Shown here: piece by piece, positions 47,891 through 61,248 of the stretch
Layout of the letters: the number at the start of each line of letters is the position of its first letter
Position numbering within the stretch: the first letter of the stretch is position 1
Source of the DNA: Trileptium ribeirensis
Taxonomy: Eukaryota; Nematoda; Enoplea; Enoplida; Thoracostomopsidae
Direction of reading: 5' to 3'
DNA: 64,000 bases
Assembly (NCBI GenBank): GCA_030248225.1
Contig: JASANE010003235.1
Location: 1-64,000, forward strand
Made by a program: the position numbers and the translations under genes
The notes under the pieces: model-generated
Told to the model about the DNA's origin: nothing
Databases searched by the model: none
The model's input: the letters and a program-made list of their open reading frames with translations, nothing else

Positions 47891-48330
47891 GAGGGTTCGG
47901 ACGTTAATTTGAGGGTTCGGACTTTAATTTGAGGGTTCGAACGTTAATTTGAGGGTTCGGACGTTAATTTGAGGGTTCGGACGTTAATTTGAGGGCTCAG
48001 ACGTTAACTTGAGGGTTCGGACGTTAATTGGAGGGTTCGCACGTTAATTGGAGGGTTCGGACGTTAATTGGAGGGTTCGGACGTTAATTTGAGGGTTCGA
48101 ACGTTAATTTGAGGGTTCGGACGTTAATTTGAGGGTTCGGACGTTAATTTGAGGGTTCGGACGTTAACTTGAGGGTTCGGACGTTAATTGGAGGGTTCGC
48201 ACGTTAATTGGAGGGTTCGGACGTTAATTGGAGGGTTCGGACGTTAATTGGAGGGTTCGGACGTTAATTTGAGGGTTCGAACGTTAATTTGAGGGTTCGG
48301 ACGTTAATTTGAGGGTTCGGACGTTATTTT
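47891..48330. repeat. 20 bp minisatellite x22 with higher-order structure
   Basis: Unit GAGGGTTCGGACGTTAATTT, 22 copies in exact 20 bp register. Variants are ordered. A copy with TTCGA (units 3, 11, 20) is followed by plain copies, then one with AACTT (6, 14), then several ending AATTG, of which one has TTCGC (8, 16). The pattern therefore repeats every 8-9 units, giving a ~160-180 bp higher-order unit. The array ends about 320 bp before the METTL26 start. Confidence 0.95.
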
Positions 48331-48652
48331 GCAGAATAGTGTCTGTCATCCAGCGTTGCTTTTTAGTTTTATGGTTTTGCTCACTTTTATGAAGATGTAG
48401 ATACATGGTTTGTTTCGTGAAAGTGAAGGACGGACAAACATGTTTAGTTTGATATTGGTAATAATAAATTAATATATGTGACCAAAGCATGCCATGGTCC
48501 CCACCAACTGAAAATTCTAAATATATACGCCAATACATGTCAAAGCGTTTATCCCATAGAAATGATATCTAGCCATGTAGTTTTAACTATTTTAGGTAGG
48601 TATTTATCAGGTTATTCAGAGTGCTTAAATACATTCAAGTGTCGATCCTAAA
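48331..48652. promoter_or_regulatory. METTL26 upstream region (inferred by position only)
   Basis: This is the only unique DNA between the minisatellite and the METTL26 ATG. I see no specific promoter motif; the label rests on position alone. Confidence 0.2.
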
Positions 48653-49279
48653 ATGCTTTCTTACTCAGCAGTAGGCCGTAATAAAGGTCCGATACTGTCG
48701 ATACTGCGGCCATACCTTGAAGCGTTTGAGAGTGGGAAAATTTTGGAAATTAGCTCCGGCTCCGGTGAACATCTAACGCTGTTTGCAACCGAATTCCCGC
48801 AACATACATTCCAGCCGTCTGAAATCAATACACGATGCCTAGAAAGCATCGAAGCGTACAAAAATCATTACCGCTTAGCGAATTTGGCCCATCCGGCTCC
48901 GGTCGACGTTTCAACTGATCATTCTAGCTGGGACGGGTTAATCGCAAATCACCCGGAGAGCTATGACTTGATCTTCAACGCTAATATGATTCATATTAGC
49001 TCAACGGTCGCAGTCGAGGGACTATTTCGCAATGCCGGTCGGCTACTCAAACCAATAACTGGTATACTGTTTTTGTACGGACCGTTCTCGGTCGATGGTA
49101 CGATTTCGCCTCAGTCGAACGTGGATTTCGATAAAAGCTTACGACAACAAAATCCGGACTGGGGATATCGCGACACGCGATATTTGCGTCAGCTGGGTGC
49201 ATCCAACGGACTAGTCTACGAGTCGATCTACGATATGCCGGCGAATAATAAGGTGCTAGTGTTTCGGAAGAAAAGGTAG
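48653..49279 (+). CDS. METTL26: METTL26 / UPF0585 (DUF938) methyltransferase-like protein
   Basis: An uninterrupted frame of 208 residues, close to the ~204 of animal METTL26. The start MLSYSAVGRNKGPILSILRP matches the family N-terminus. The SAM-binding motif I region is LEISSGSGEHLTLFATEFP, followed by the acidic-strand region QPSEIN. The family signatures ISPQSNVDFDKSLRQQNPDW and DMPANNKVLVFRK are present at the end. The fold predicts a class I SAM-dependent methyltransferase; to my knowledge its substrate is not established. No introns are required, although vertebrate orthologues are spliced. The ATG at 48653 is the family-consistent start. Confidence 0.93.
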   Translation: MLSYSAVGRNKGPILSILRPYLEAFESGKILEISSGSGEHLTLFATEFPQHTFQPSEINTRCLESIEAYKNHYRLANLAHPAPVDVSTDHSSWDGLIANHPESYDLIFNANMIHISSTVAVEGLFRNAGRLLKPITGILFLYGPFSVDGTISPQSNVDFDKSLRQQNPDWGYRDTRYLRQLGASNGLVYESIYDMPANNKVLVFRKKR

Positions 49280-49841
49280 ACAAAAAGGATGTCCAACAAA
49301 AAATTGTTATATATAGTTAAGGGCACTAGGGCCCAGCTAATAATGTTCAGGATGCTTTTTCGAAATATATATTGAATTTGTACCTGTATGCTAATCACTC
49401 GGTTGGTAGTGGAAAAGCTGTCAGCTTGACTTTGTGTGCAAAGTGCTGAGTTGTTTAGTGCACCATGTCGTGATTTCTTAACAAACAATTCATAAAGCCG
49501 TATTCACATCGTGTCCACGATTTGTGTTCACATTTCGTCGTGTTCACACTTGTGTGACTATCGTATACGTGTGTGAATCGTTGTAAACTATTTTGACGCT
49601 ACTTCATCGAACATGAATTTATGTTTGCCTTATCGGATTGGAACGAATGCAGTGCAATAGTAGTAATGATTTGCAAAATTTTCTTCGTGGTGTGGATTTT
49701 TTCAATTTTTTTGCCTGACATTTTTAAATCTACTTCTTCTTCTTGAGCGTTTGTCCTAATAGATTGCGGGGTCCGCTTGTTTGCAAAGGCTTCTCCATTT
49801 GATCCGGCAAACATCTTCATTCCTGACATGATCCCATTTTG
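49280..49841. other. 3' flank of METTL26, no feature
   Basis: A GTGTTCACA/CGTGT-rich patch at 49505-49585 forms a weak internal repeat. Nothing else supported. Confidence 0.35.
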
Positions 49842-50195
49842 TTATTCCCAAGCACCATGCAGCATACGCATTTCCATTGCACGAAGGTCTTGCTGAGCTC
49901 TTGCTGTTGTTGGCCAACATTCCGATCCGTATAGAGCAACGGGTCTTATCACGGACCTATAGACTTTTGCCTTCAGGCGCTGTGGCATGCGGCGGTCACA
50001 TAAAACACCGGTTAGTTGCCGCCATTTAGCCCAGGCAGCCGTAATTCTCGCACGAACCTCAGTAGTGAGGTCGCCATCATTGGTGATATGGGATCCGAGG
50101 TACTTGAAGCTTTGTGTCTTAGTCAGGTCGATATCATTGATTGTGATGGTGCCGTCCGTTGGAGGACCACCTTCCATGTACTCTATGCTTGACAT
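49842..50195 (-). pseudogene. RTE-type LINE reverse-transcriptase fragment
   Basis: On the minus strand, 117 residues carry FKYLGSHITNDGDLTTEV, AAWAKWRQLTGVLCDRRMP, RLKAKVYRSVIRPVALYGSE and MEMRML. This is the conserved thumb and C-terminal part of RTE-like and related LINE reverse transcriptases: FKYLG, then DRRMP---K-K-Y---VRP---YG-E-W. It has no palm domain and ends in a premature stop just after MRMLHG, so it is a 5'-truncated dead copy. Confidence 0.88.
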
Positions 50196-51112
50196 TTTTA
50201 AATAACTTTAATAATTATGACTAAATTTCAGTTTTCTTTAGGGTGTTACACGTTTCCTTTTATTTTTTAGTATATAAGTACAGGAAAAATGGCTAAAAGA
50301 AGAACTAAAAAAATCATTGGACGTTCCATGACCGAGAGACTTTTTAATGCTGGGATCGTAAAGTACTTATTGGATTGGCGGCGGTGCTTTTCTTGAGTGA
50401 TTCTATTAGGTTCTCGCTGTATTATACTGCTATTCCTTCTTTCTAATACTACCTCGTCGATAATAAGCAAATCCCGTATATGTTTTTAGCCAGCTATTCT
50501 CGTTTCCCAATATAAGTGGTGTCGGACACCCAGGATACTAGCCGTCCTAATCTATTTTTGGTCTTGGAAATGACCTATCTCGCGTGGATGCGTTTTATTC
50601 CAACTATCTATATATTTGTGATTTTTACAGTTAAAGTAAAAGTTACTAGGTGTGTGTCGCATTATAAACAGTATATATCTGATAGATGTGATAAAATAAA
50701 ATGATACATGATGAAATAAAAGAATCTGTCTATTGAGAGCTACATCAAAACCTATGTCATATATACCGTTCTCGATCTGCAAAAAACCCAAAATTTTTGA
50801 TTAAATTTGTGTCAATATACGGCACCTGATATACGGGATCACACATGTAAGCTGTGTGACTTGAACACCGTTGAAAGCGAGTACCTACTTTAACATTTTG
50901 ATCGTCGGTATGCTTTTTGTTTTTTCTGTGTCGAGTAAACGTGGATGTATTTAATAATAAACTGTCTTTCAAAGTCGGAGAGCTTTGATCACCAAATGTG
51001 GTGGAGAGTCGGACACGAAGACAGCGGTGATAAGTTTATGCCCGACCACAGTTGACGGATTCGAAATACGATTCCGTAGGATATTCCAGCTGCACTCTTC
51101 GTTCAGAGTTGG
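50196..51112. other. no supported gene
   Basis: Open frames on both strands (50267-50470, 50516-50704, 50757-50972) are short and unrecognised. Confidence 0.4.
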
Positions 51113-51310
51113 TGGCCACAATTAACTCTGAGGGACAATACGTTATATCGTTAGAAAAAAGAACAGCTTGGAGTGGGGGTTAAGGGGGCTGCAGTCCCCC
51201 TACTTGGCTAAGAATTAGCGCATTTCTCATAAGAACCTAACCTTAGGCTTAGTATATCGAGAACGGCATGGCATGCACTACATTTTGGTTCCTAAATGTT
51301 ACCTTGGGCT
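51113..51310 (+). mobile_element. F1 MITE, full-length copy
   Basis: Runs from CCACAATTAACTCTGAGGGA to TTCCTAAATGTTACCTTGGG. Internal words TACGTTATATCGTTAGAAAA, GGGGGCTGCAGTCCCCC (a small palindrome) and GGCTTAGTATATCGAGAACG define the family. About 200 bp, non-coding. Confidence 0.75.
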
Positions 51311-52587
51311 CAATCTGTTATATTTGTTGATATTTTCTGATGCTGCCCTGTGGCAACATTTTGTCGTACTGTTGGAGAAACTGTTCTAGCATTCACTTAT
51401 GCCTTCATATGCATTTTTGAATTCTCGGGCTCTCTGAGTACAGATCATTGAGTTGTTTAAGACTGTATAGCTTATTTTATACAAGTGGCAGTCCTATATT
51501 GCTAACTTTTACTGAGCAATTCTGCGTTCCTGCTCCAAATCGTATTGTTTGCCTACTGCTTTCAAGCTAGTAATATTTAATTTCAATAAAAATTATATTC
51601 AGAAATCATGTCGAACTTGTGATTTAGGAATTTGGGGTTTGCTGGTCGACAGACCATACAATAATAATTGTATAGCTAATCAATTATTGTCAACAACCGT
51701 TCACGAACTGAAAAGTCTGTGTGAGCACGAGGAGCCCGAAGACTTAACTTCTGGTGGCGGCGCTTTTGCCCAGCTACTCATGGTACGCCTGAAGTGCCAC
51801 CTTTGGCGGTGGATTCGCCAAAAGAAGCCCTTGTGAGCGAGCCTTTGCAGGTATGCTTCGCTTAAAACAGCTAAACGTTCTTGTTGGTCGACGCTGCGTA
51901 TTAAATGTTTTGTCAGTTCCTATTAAAACATTCCTGGAATAAATTTTCAAATTATGCAAGGTGGCTGTGTTGCAACTCTGGTTTATTTTTTTAAAATCTG
52001 GGGGTATTAATTTTTTTACCGGTGTGTATGTTTTGTCAATAGTGTTTATTTCAAATTCTAAATATATACAATATCGTTGTTTATAATACTAGTTGGTAAA
52101 AAACGCCCATGTGGAAAAATATAGCGTTAGGTAATGTGTACTGAATTGGCTATGTAAAGCAGGGTTGTTACTGAAAAATGCTCATACACAAATAAGCGAA
52201 ATGCCGAGGTAATGCGTTACGGCAAAGGTTTTGCTTTGAAAAAATGCATTTATTTTCTTAATAAACATGCCATTGGCCTTTGCAGTAAATAAAATGCTCT
52301 ATTGTTTTCAATTTACGTAGTTCTGTGTTGGGCTTGGTTTATTGTGCAAATATATTGCGATGGAAATAGAACAACCTTTTGAGCATGAAAAAGTTTAATT
52401 CAAGATAGAAAAAAATTTTGAAACTAGTGGATGGCGTGAGCACATTATTTTACAACACTTCAAGTTTTTTATTACTTTAATTGACTATTCAGTGTTACAA
52501 ACCTGCAGTACAAACTCATGTAGAATTTAGAAAACGTGGATAACACAAAAAATAAACTGAGAATAATAATAAAAAGAAGCAAAAAAC
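51311..52587. other. no firm gene
   Basis: A 95-residue plus frame (51549-51836) has a Glu/Cys-containing second half. It lacks recognisable motifs and could be an exon or chance. Confidence 0.25.
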
Positions 52588-53125
52588 CGAGGCACAAAAG
52601 AAGAAGGAAAGAGCAGAGAATGCTAAACCTCGATAGGTTTTCCGGTTGTATCTGGTCTCAGATTAAAGATTCTTGCAAAAAATTAGAACGGTCGGTATTA
52701 GTTTAAATGTGTTATGTAAATTCATGTTGCTGCAATAAGTCTATAAAAGTTAGCATAAACTCGTTTACGGTGAAAGGGCCAGGGAAGAACGGAAATACAG
52801 ATTTGAAAACGGAAGTATTTTGGATTTAACACTGATCGATGAACCGATACGAAAAACGAGGCACAGAAGAGAAGGAAAGAGCAGAGAATGCTAAATTTCG
52901 ATAAGTTTTCCGGTTGTATCTGGTACTGCAGATTAAAGATTCTTCCAAAATTAGAACGGTCGGTATTAGTTTAAATGTGTATGTAAATTCATCTTGCTGC
53001 AGTAAGTCTATAAAAGTTAGCTTAAATTCGTTTACGGTGAAAGGGCCTGAGAAGAACGGAAATACAGATTTGAAAACTGAAGTATTTTGGATTTAACACT
53101 GATAGATGAACCGATACGGTCAAAT
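52588..53125. repeat. 269 bp tandem duplication
   Basis: Two copies start at CGAGGCACA (52588 and 52857) and share nearly every base through GAACCGATAC, with small indels. The 60-residue frame in the second copy is broken in the first, arguing against a gene. Confidence 0.92.
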
Positions 53126-54504
53126 CGATAAACCGAGAGAATCATATCAAAAAATATGTATACAATTTTTTTTTGACATTTTTGGCCAGTTTTTTGATAT
53201 GTATGCACATTTTCGCTACTGATATTATTAGATTTCGTAATTGCCTTATTAAATAATCTAAAGGCTACTAACATGTTTTCACCCGTCCTTAATTTTATTG
53301 TTCTGTACTCTTAATCATATATCGAGCGTGGAGATCTTATGGTAGATTGGGACTGGAAGCGAGTGGGTCAGTGATATCGTCGAGTGGGATTTCCCCATCA
53401 TTTCATAATGAAGTGTCCAGAATGAGACTTAAACTTGCTTATATTATATGTAGCAGTATTTGACATTGTTAAGTACTCGCCAGAATCATGATCATTAGCT
53501 CGCTCGATGCTTGAAGCATTTTATAACACTGCTGGCTCGCTCAAAAGCAACAGTCATTTATGTACTGTTGAGTACTGTAATTCAAACTGAAGGTTTGAAT
53601 TATTTTGGTTTATGTCTTAATAAACGCTACATGCGCACTGTACAAATATAGCCAAATGAAATAGCAGAAATCATTAGAAAAAGGTGATATGTTACGATTC
53701 GGAGCAACACTATTAGTGATATTTTAGATTCGTTTACACAAATGAATGAATTTTGTGCAAGCATGAGGGCATGGATTTTGATTTTTCATTACGCAACTAT
53801 ACGAACTTGATTCATACTCGTCTTGAGTACTCGTATCATACTGGTATGTACCTGACAGTACTATAACCGGCATTGAGCAAATCTCCTTACTGAATAAGGT
53901 ATTCTCAAGAATATGCTTAAAATTCCATGATTGTTTAGGTTTGTTTTGTCATAATGTTTTACCGATTTAAAAAAGTTATGAGTTTTAAAAGTATACCTGG
54001 ACAAGTTTTTTTAAAACAGACTTCTTTAGTGGCTGGGCACAAATTTCCTTCAATTAACGTTCATACTGTTCTTTCTACATATAAGTTATTATAGCGGCCA
54101 ACAGAACTGCACCCAAATTTAATTCCATTCGTTTTCTGCAATTATTATTTGGAGAGTTTAATCATAAAATGACTGTCTTTATCCCGAATTAATTTGATTG
54201 GATTTGAAAAATGAGCAGCACCTGTTTTTTGGTTTACACATTTTATTAGACTGCAGAATATTGTTAAACTGAAACGTGGTGTATTTTATATCGCCACTTT
54301 ATGCCAAAATGGGTCTTAAGTTACAAAATGGCACAATTTGTAGGGTGCGAGTAAAAAAAGAGAGAGTCTAAATGAGACGGAATCCGTTTCGAGATAATAA
54401 AAAAATTCTACATCGGTAACCGTAAACATTAAATCCTAAATCTCAATTATAATTTTATTGTATTAGTTATGAAATTGTAGGTTTTATTATCGTTTTGCTT
54501 TTAG
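53126..54504. other. no supported gene
   Basis: A+T-rich, no recognisable frame. It could hold upstream exons of the tentative gene at 54505-56434, but I could not find one. Confidence 0.35.
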
Positions 54505-54606
54505 GTTCATGGGATGAAAATTACATACGCGAAGAAAATGACTCACATCAATGTCAAACGATTGAAGACTGCAATGTGGTCGATTCTAACAAAAAACGCT
54601 CGAAAG
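54505..54606 (+). CDS. tentative exon A of an unrecognised gene
   Basis: A 102 bp block sits between a good acceptor (TTTTGCTTTTAG) and a donor (AAAG|GTATTT). One frame gives 33 residues, acidic then basic (SWDENYIREE... to NKKRSK), with 2 bases before and 1 after. A second frame is also open, so the frame is chosen only because it joins exon B correctly. No domain recognised; upstream exons are unknown. Confidence 0.35.
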
Positions 54607-55309
54607 GTATTTACTGTTGTACAATTATTATTTTCAGGTCATTGTAAGGTTGGTTGAATTTCTTGTTAGGGATGATAGATTGCAGTATGTTACTGCCTGG
54701 TCTTTCTCACTGTGAACGGATTACGAATTTTTATGTGAAGAAAATCCCAAATTAAAGTTTTCTCATGTTTTGAAAAAATTGTAATAATGAAAGATTGGGG
54801 TCAGTTTTAGAATATTTTTTCGTTTTTAGTAGTTTTCAGTTTTTAATTACAAATTTTTAGGCATATTTTTAGTGAAACGGTTGTGGTTTACCAAAATTGA
54901 TACTAAACTGAGCTACTACTGTAAAGAAGTAAGTGCAGAATGATGGATTGAACTTTACAGATTAAATGCTATTAAACGAAATTTCGATCGATTTCGAATT
55001 TACATATTTTGGCCGGGACTGTAGTTACTTGCACAACAAACAGTGATATGAGTCAATGCTCAAAGACCACTGTAAGGTCTAAAACTGAGCTGCCTGTGCC
55101 ATTTTAAGGCTTCAGAATAACAATTATAATACACCTGCAATACATTACTGACAACGCTACTTTAATTTCCGCCGGTTATACCTGGGGGCGCACGATTTGG
55201 TCGGTTCTCTAGTCCGAAGCCTGAAGGCAAGGGGGGACTAAACATGGGGCGATTACCCATTTGAAATCGAACGCTGTCCACTTGAATTGGCGGGACCATG
55301 AAATGCTGT

Positions 55310-55600
55310 ATCTGTCACAAAACGTCGAAAATGTGTAATGTAGAAACTGAATGCAATTGTGCATGCGTCAAGAGAAAATTATACATGATGTTAGTCCCAC
55401 AGGTGATAATTTGGAGATTTATTAGCCAAAATATTGAAAATACGCATATTTTTTACTTCACGGGAGAATATTTTCATAATTTTTAGTCGTAAAGAAAATT
55501 TCCCAGGTGAAGACAAAATTTACCTTGGGCCATGGCTTGGACATAAGAGGAGGTCGACATACCTGGAGCCTATCCTCTATTATGCAAAAGCCGTTTTTTG
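55310..55600. repeat. dispersed repeat R3, copy 2
   Basis: The diverged counterpart of 17830-18140 (shared TACCTTGGG and GGAGGTCGACATA blocks). It lies in the presumed intron between tentative exons A and B. Confidence 0.45.
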
Positions 55601-56099
55601 GGGGGAAGGCTAATTTTTGAAAAACCTAAAAAGACGAAAAGTTTAAAATTTATAGCTAACTATTACAAAAGTCATAATCTGATAATTCGAACCAACTAGC
55701 AACAACGTTCCACGCAACTAGAATTATTAATTTTATCACATTCAGGGCACCCTTGGAAACATACTGAACCAATAAAACTGCGCGTACAGCTGAATTTACA
55801 TAATGGTAAAATTTGACAATTTAAGTCCAGCAATTTTGCATAAAGTTTCCAACCCTCCACACCGTCAACAAAGAAAACTACAAACTCATACTTCGTATCG
55901 GTTTACAATAATTAAACCTATGTGTTTAGCGGATTAAATAACCCTATAAGTCCATCCTTCACACCTAGTTCGTGACTGATATTTGAAATTTATCGCACCG
56001 GCGTGTAAGCAGGATAAAGATACTACCGGGGTCCCGGCTTCAACATGGTGGATCCAGAAATACGTGGAGAGCACTGATCCATAACACGCTTCATTTTAG

Positions 56100-56185
56100 T
56101 CATTCGGAGGGACCGGCGAATTGTTGGGAACGTTGTACTGACAGTTTCAAAAGTCCGGCCGCCACCTTGCTTGGAGAGGCTGGCT
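56100..56185 (+). CDS. tentative exon B of an unrecognised gene
   Basis: 86 bp between acceptor CTTCATTTTAG and donor GCT|GTAAGG. After 2 bases that complete a Val codon with exon A, it encodes 28 residues, basic then Pro-rich (IRRDRRIVGNVVLTVSKVRP, then PPCLERLA), ending in phase 0. Another frame across this G+C-richer region is also open, so this is a model, not a proof. Confidence 0.35.
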
Positions 56186-56263
56186 GTAAGGTTAGAGTTT
56201 TTTAATGTGACATCACATGTCGTGAAACAACTGATCCATTCATTTAATCATAATTTATTATAG

Positions 56264-56434
56264 GAACGACTGACATCTTGTTCAATCGCTGATCAATCTG
56301 CCACCAATAACACAAATGGCAGCTTTTCCGCTAGTGTGGATACCAGCGGTTCCTCAAAAATGACCGGAACCGAAACTTTTCAATCGATGTGCAGACAAAT
56401 CACTAACCATATTCCTTCTAGGTATCATTGGTGA
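56264..56434 (+). CDS. tentative terminal exon C of an unrecognised gene
   Basis: It follows acceptor AATTTATTATAG in phase 0. It encodes 56 residues rich in Ser, Thr and Asn (ERLTSCSIADQSATNNTNGS ...) and ends RYHW at TGA 56432. Composition suggests a disordered tail. An alternative is that CCTTCTAG at 56414-56421 is an acceptor for a different downstream frame, open from 56422 to about 56630. No family recognised. If real, this gene converges tail-to-tail with BROX. Confidence 0.33.
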   Translation, partial: ERLTSCSIADQSATNNTNGSFSASVDTSGSSKMTGTETFQSMCRQITNHIPSRYHW

Positions 56435-57988
<1,554 letters not shown>

Positions 57989-58982
57989 CTAACTGGAAAC
58001 ACGATAATATAAGCAATTCAACATTATTACGTTATTTACGTAATAGAATACTTTTTAGCTAAACCTATAAAACCCCCGAAACTCAATCACTATGCTATTA
58101 GGCTATCACAAATTATCCAAATTCATAGTCTTTCATCGTGCACATTGAAAAAATTTTCCTTCCAGAAAATGTTGCCAAATGTCGATTATGTATTAGTTCG
58201 ATTGGGAGTCAGCCAACGACTGCCCTATCACCCAATCTGCCTTCCAAAACCAAATATTGGTGGGGAAATAAAATTGGAACTACAAAATGATATATAAATG
58301 AAACAACCGGGGCAAACATATTGGAACAATGTAAATCCCATGTAGAAAGAACAACTTCGCATTGCAATAGCACGCCAAACCCTAACGATCCTACCTATAA
58401 AAACTAGTTTCCTATGCGTAAAATTACTAGTTGCTCTCAAAATCCAACCTAATCAAAAGTTATGTTATTCACGCACATATACATTTTATCAATTATGAAT
58501 ATCAAGGGTACAACAAAGTATAGCGATAATCATACAAGCGGCATAAGATTACAACGAAATTATACATGGAAAGGCACTTTTACGGCCTTAATTAACAAAA
58601 CGAAATCAGCATAAATATGATACGATGAATGGATAAACAGTTGTACATAATCAACATACTCAAATTATCAATTTAAACATGTATATACGAGAATAATGGT
58701 ACTATTAGGTTCGCAAAAATCAATAAATTCATGTTACATCGACACATAATAATTATGTCAATGGGTGCCTTTATGGCAAAACGAGCAACATGGTACAACA
58801 AAGTAACAAAAATATGCAAATCAAATGTGTCAGTGAGTGCCTTTATGGCGATACAAACAGTATATAATACGACAGTTAACCATTCCTGAAATAGTAGTGA
58901 TATCAATACGGATCATGAAAATGCGGCGGAGCAGAACGAATTGTCAAGAATACATAGTTATGTAGCGAGATCATTGGGCCTA

Positions 58983-59189
58983 GTGATTCCTGATTTATTC
59001 CGATTACATATATATATAGGGATTCCTGATTTGCTCCAATTACCAACATATATATAGTGATTTCTGATTTGTTCCAATTACCAATATATATATTGATTTC
59101 TAATTTTTTCCAATTACCTACATATGTATATAGTGATTATCAAATACGCTGTAAATAGTGATTATCAAATCTGTTCCAATTACATATGC
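58983..59189. repeat. ~37 bp degenerate tandem repeat x5-6
   Basis: TGATT(C/T)CTGATTTGTTCCAA is followed by TTACC-A-ATATATATA, repeated from 58983. The later units are decayed (TGATTATCAAAT). Lies in the presumed BROX intron. Confidence 0.75.
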
Positions 59190-59344
59190 ATACGCGGGCG
59201 GGTAGAAAGGCTTCGCTTTCGCGCAACCATAGTTGCTGTGGCTCGATTTGGGAGAAAATATACGTAGTCAAATTCGTTAATTTTGGCCATTAGACTGTGG
59301 CCAGGATTAACATATCTCGTAACGATCCAGCATGGATGTGTTAC

Positions 59345-59450
59345 ATAAGAATAACAAAACTCGCCATTGCCAGATAAAACTGTTGCTTCAGCTGTAAATA
59401 CGAACGCCATTTCTCAAACCGATCAGGATCAAGGGACTTGATGCTATTGT
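59345..59450 (-). CDS. BROX: BROX-like BRO1 domain protein, exon
   Basis: 106 bp; acceptor CTTATTTCAG is a strong match. The frame, completed by one base from the previous exon to Asp, reads DNSIKSLDPDRFEKWRSYLQ then LKQQFYLAMASF. This matches the conserved D-(S/T)-(L/I)-(S/K)-SL-P----KW--YL-LK--FY-A-A segment of BROX. The donor AT|GTAACA is plausible; GA|GTTTTG is an alternative. A stop follows in frame, so splicing is required. BROX is a BRO1-domain protein that binds ESCRT-III (CHMP) subunits and acts at membranes, including the nuclear envelope. Confidence 0.78.
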
Positions 59451-60675
59451 CTGAAATAAGATAAACAAAATTATAAAAACAGAATGAATATTTTGTAAGT
59501 TTGTCCGATCCACGATCACAAATAAATTGAGCGTGTATTTTATTTATCACCCAAATAAGCCACAACGCCACCAAGCCACAAGACAAAACCAGAGAGCTAA
59601 TTGATTTCCCGATCACACGATCACAGAAGCTACACGAAAATGATGACCGCAAGGAAGGAAGGTACTTTTTTCATTCTTTATTTTTATATTAAAATTAATA
59701 TTTTTTTCGCATAACTGATTAAACAGGTCATCACACCTGGCTAAACAGCTTTCAGTTGATAAACGTCAACACTTACACACCTGAGCTATTAGGATGATAA
59801 TGTCTCTTGATTTCGAATACATGAGATCCGCTAAAATTTTGGGTTCCCACAGGTTAAATATTTCTTAGATAAATTTTTTATCCCCTTCAATGTGGGTACT
59901 ATTTCCCAAATATTTCAAAGCCTTCGGAAAAGCAGGGATCCATACTTTTTCATGTCCCCTGGTTCGGAACATTGTGCCCTGAGTTCGCGCCCACTGGTAT
60001 AATTTTCAGTAGAAAATGGAAAGGCCACACCACAATCCATTAAGATTCATTGAATATCTGGCGGCAGGACCAGTTGTAATGACATCATCGTTTTATTGCT
60101 AATTAGTTTCTTATAATTCAATCACATTTCACTGAAATATTCACTGGAATTAAGTGATGGCGGCCTTGTCTTTGATCTTTTGACAAATGTACGACGTACC
60201 TGATTCATTTATTTTTTCCGTCGCTTATCAACTAAAAACAACCATAAATAGAACGCTATATTTCAAATTCTTCCAAAATCCGACATATTGTAGTGTATAA
60301 ATAGGCAATTATCAAACGGAATCAACCGTCCTTGTATTTTAGTTCATCTTCACCGCGCATTTCAGGCACCGCTTCTTAGCGAACTACATATTATTCCACT
60401 TTTCTTTTTCAATTTAGCCATTATTCAATTCCATTTTCGATATTGGCAGTTCCGAGACAGAAAGCTGTTAATCACCGGTGGAATATAACAGTTTACAGAA
60501 AATATTGTAACGAACGAATCGTTTCCACCGCATCTGAATTTTTAGCCAGTCATTAATTTTACAACGACTTTTAAGCTGAATCACCTTTTAGTATAGTCAC
60601 AAATACAATTTCACACACTTCATAAAAATAAGGATAAGATTTGTTACTCTAGTGTCCAGTTTAACTTCTTAATTA

Positions 60676-60951
60676 TTGTTTTTGGGTATCGTGTTAGGTC
60701 CAGTTGGGCCTAACCTAAGCGTTTCTAAACACCCAAACTATAAATCAACGTTTGAGAATAGCACTGTAGAAAATTATCTCAGCGCTTATTCGATTATTCT
60801 CCGTTTCGAATATGCGTTTCGCCGTCCGTATCTAGATCGAAGAGCCGAACTAGTTTCTACCACAGACCACTGTTATTCAGTGCAACATCGGCTCCAGAAA
60901 TCACTGCAGCTTTTCGAGCGAGCGAGGACGAAGCGAACAGGACCGGAGTAA
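60676..60951 (+). other. unrecognised open frame inside a BROX intron (opposite strand)
   Basis: 91 codons open to TAA, without a convincing ATG at the start; an AG at 60695-60696 could be an acceptor. Composition is protein-like (Arg/Tyr/Leu-rich C-half ending TKRTGPE) but shows no known motif. Could be an exon of a nested gene or chance. Confidence 0.2.
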
Positions 60952-61248
60952 TTACTTGTTGGTGCAGTACGTCAGCCTTTTAAATGTAACAGATGTAGTA
61001 AATGTATAAAAGAGGCTAGGCGTAGATCACAAAGGCACAAACCGTATGTATCGAACCCAATTCCGCTTGATAAATTTGACATCAAGTTTTAGAGTTGTGG
61101 ACAAAAATAAAAACAAATTTTTGGCGAACAGTTAGCGAAAAATTTGGGAATAATAATAATTTAACAGCTATTGATTTTTCGCGAACGATCTGCGAATAAT
61201 TTGTTTTTATTTCCGGTCCTAACTGCATGTCCTGGAATTTTTTCACAG

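Noticed and set aside
47891..48330. Regular 20 bp repeats that could be mistaken for a CRISPR array
   Set aside because: There are no spacers: units are directly head to tail, the DNA is clearly eukaryotic, and no cas genes are present.
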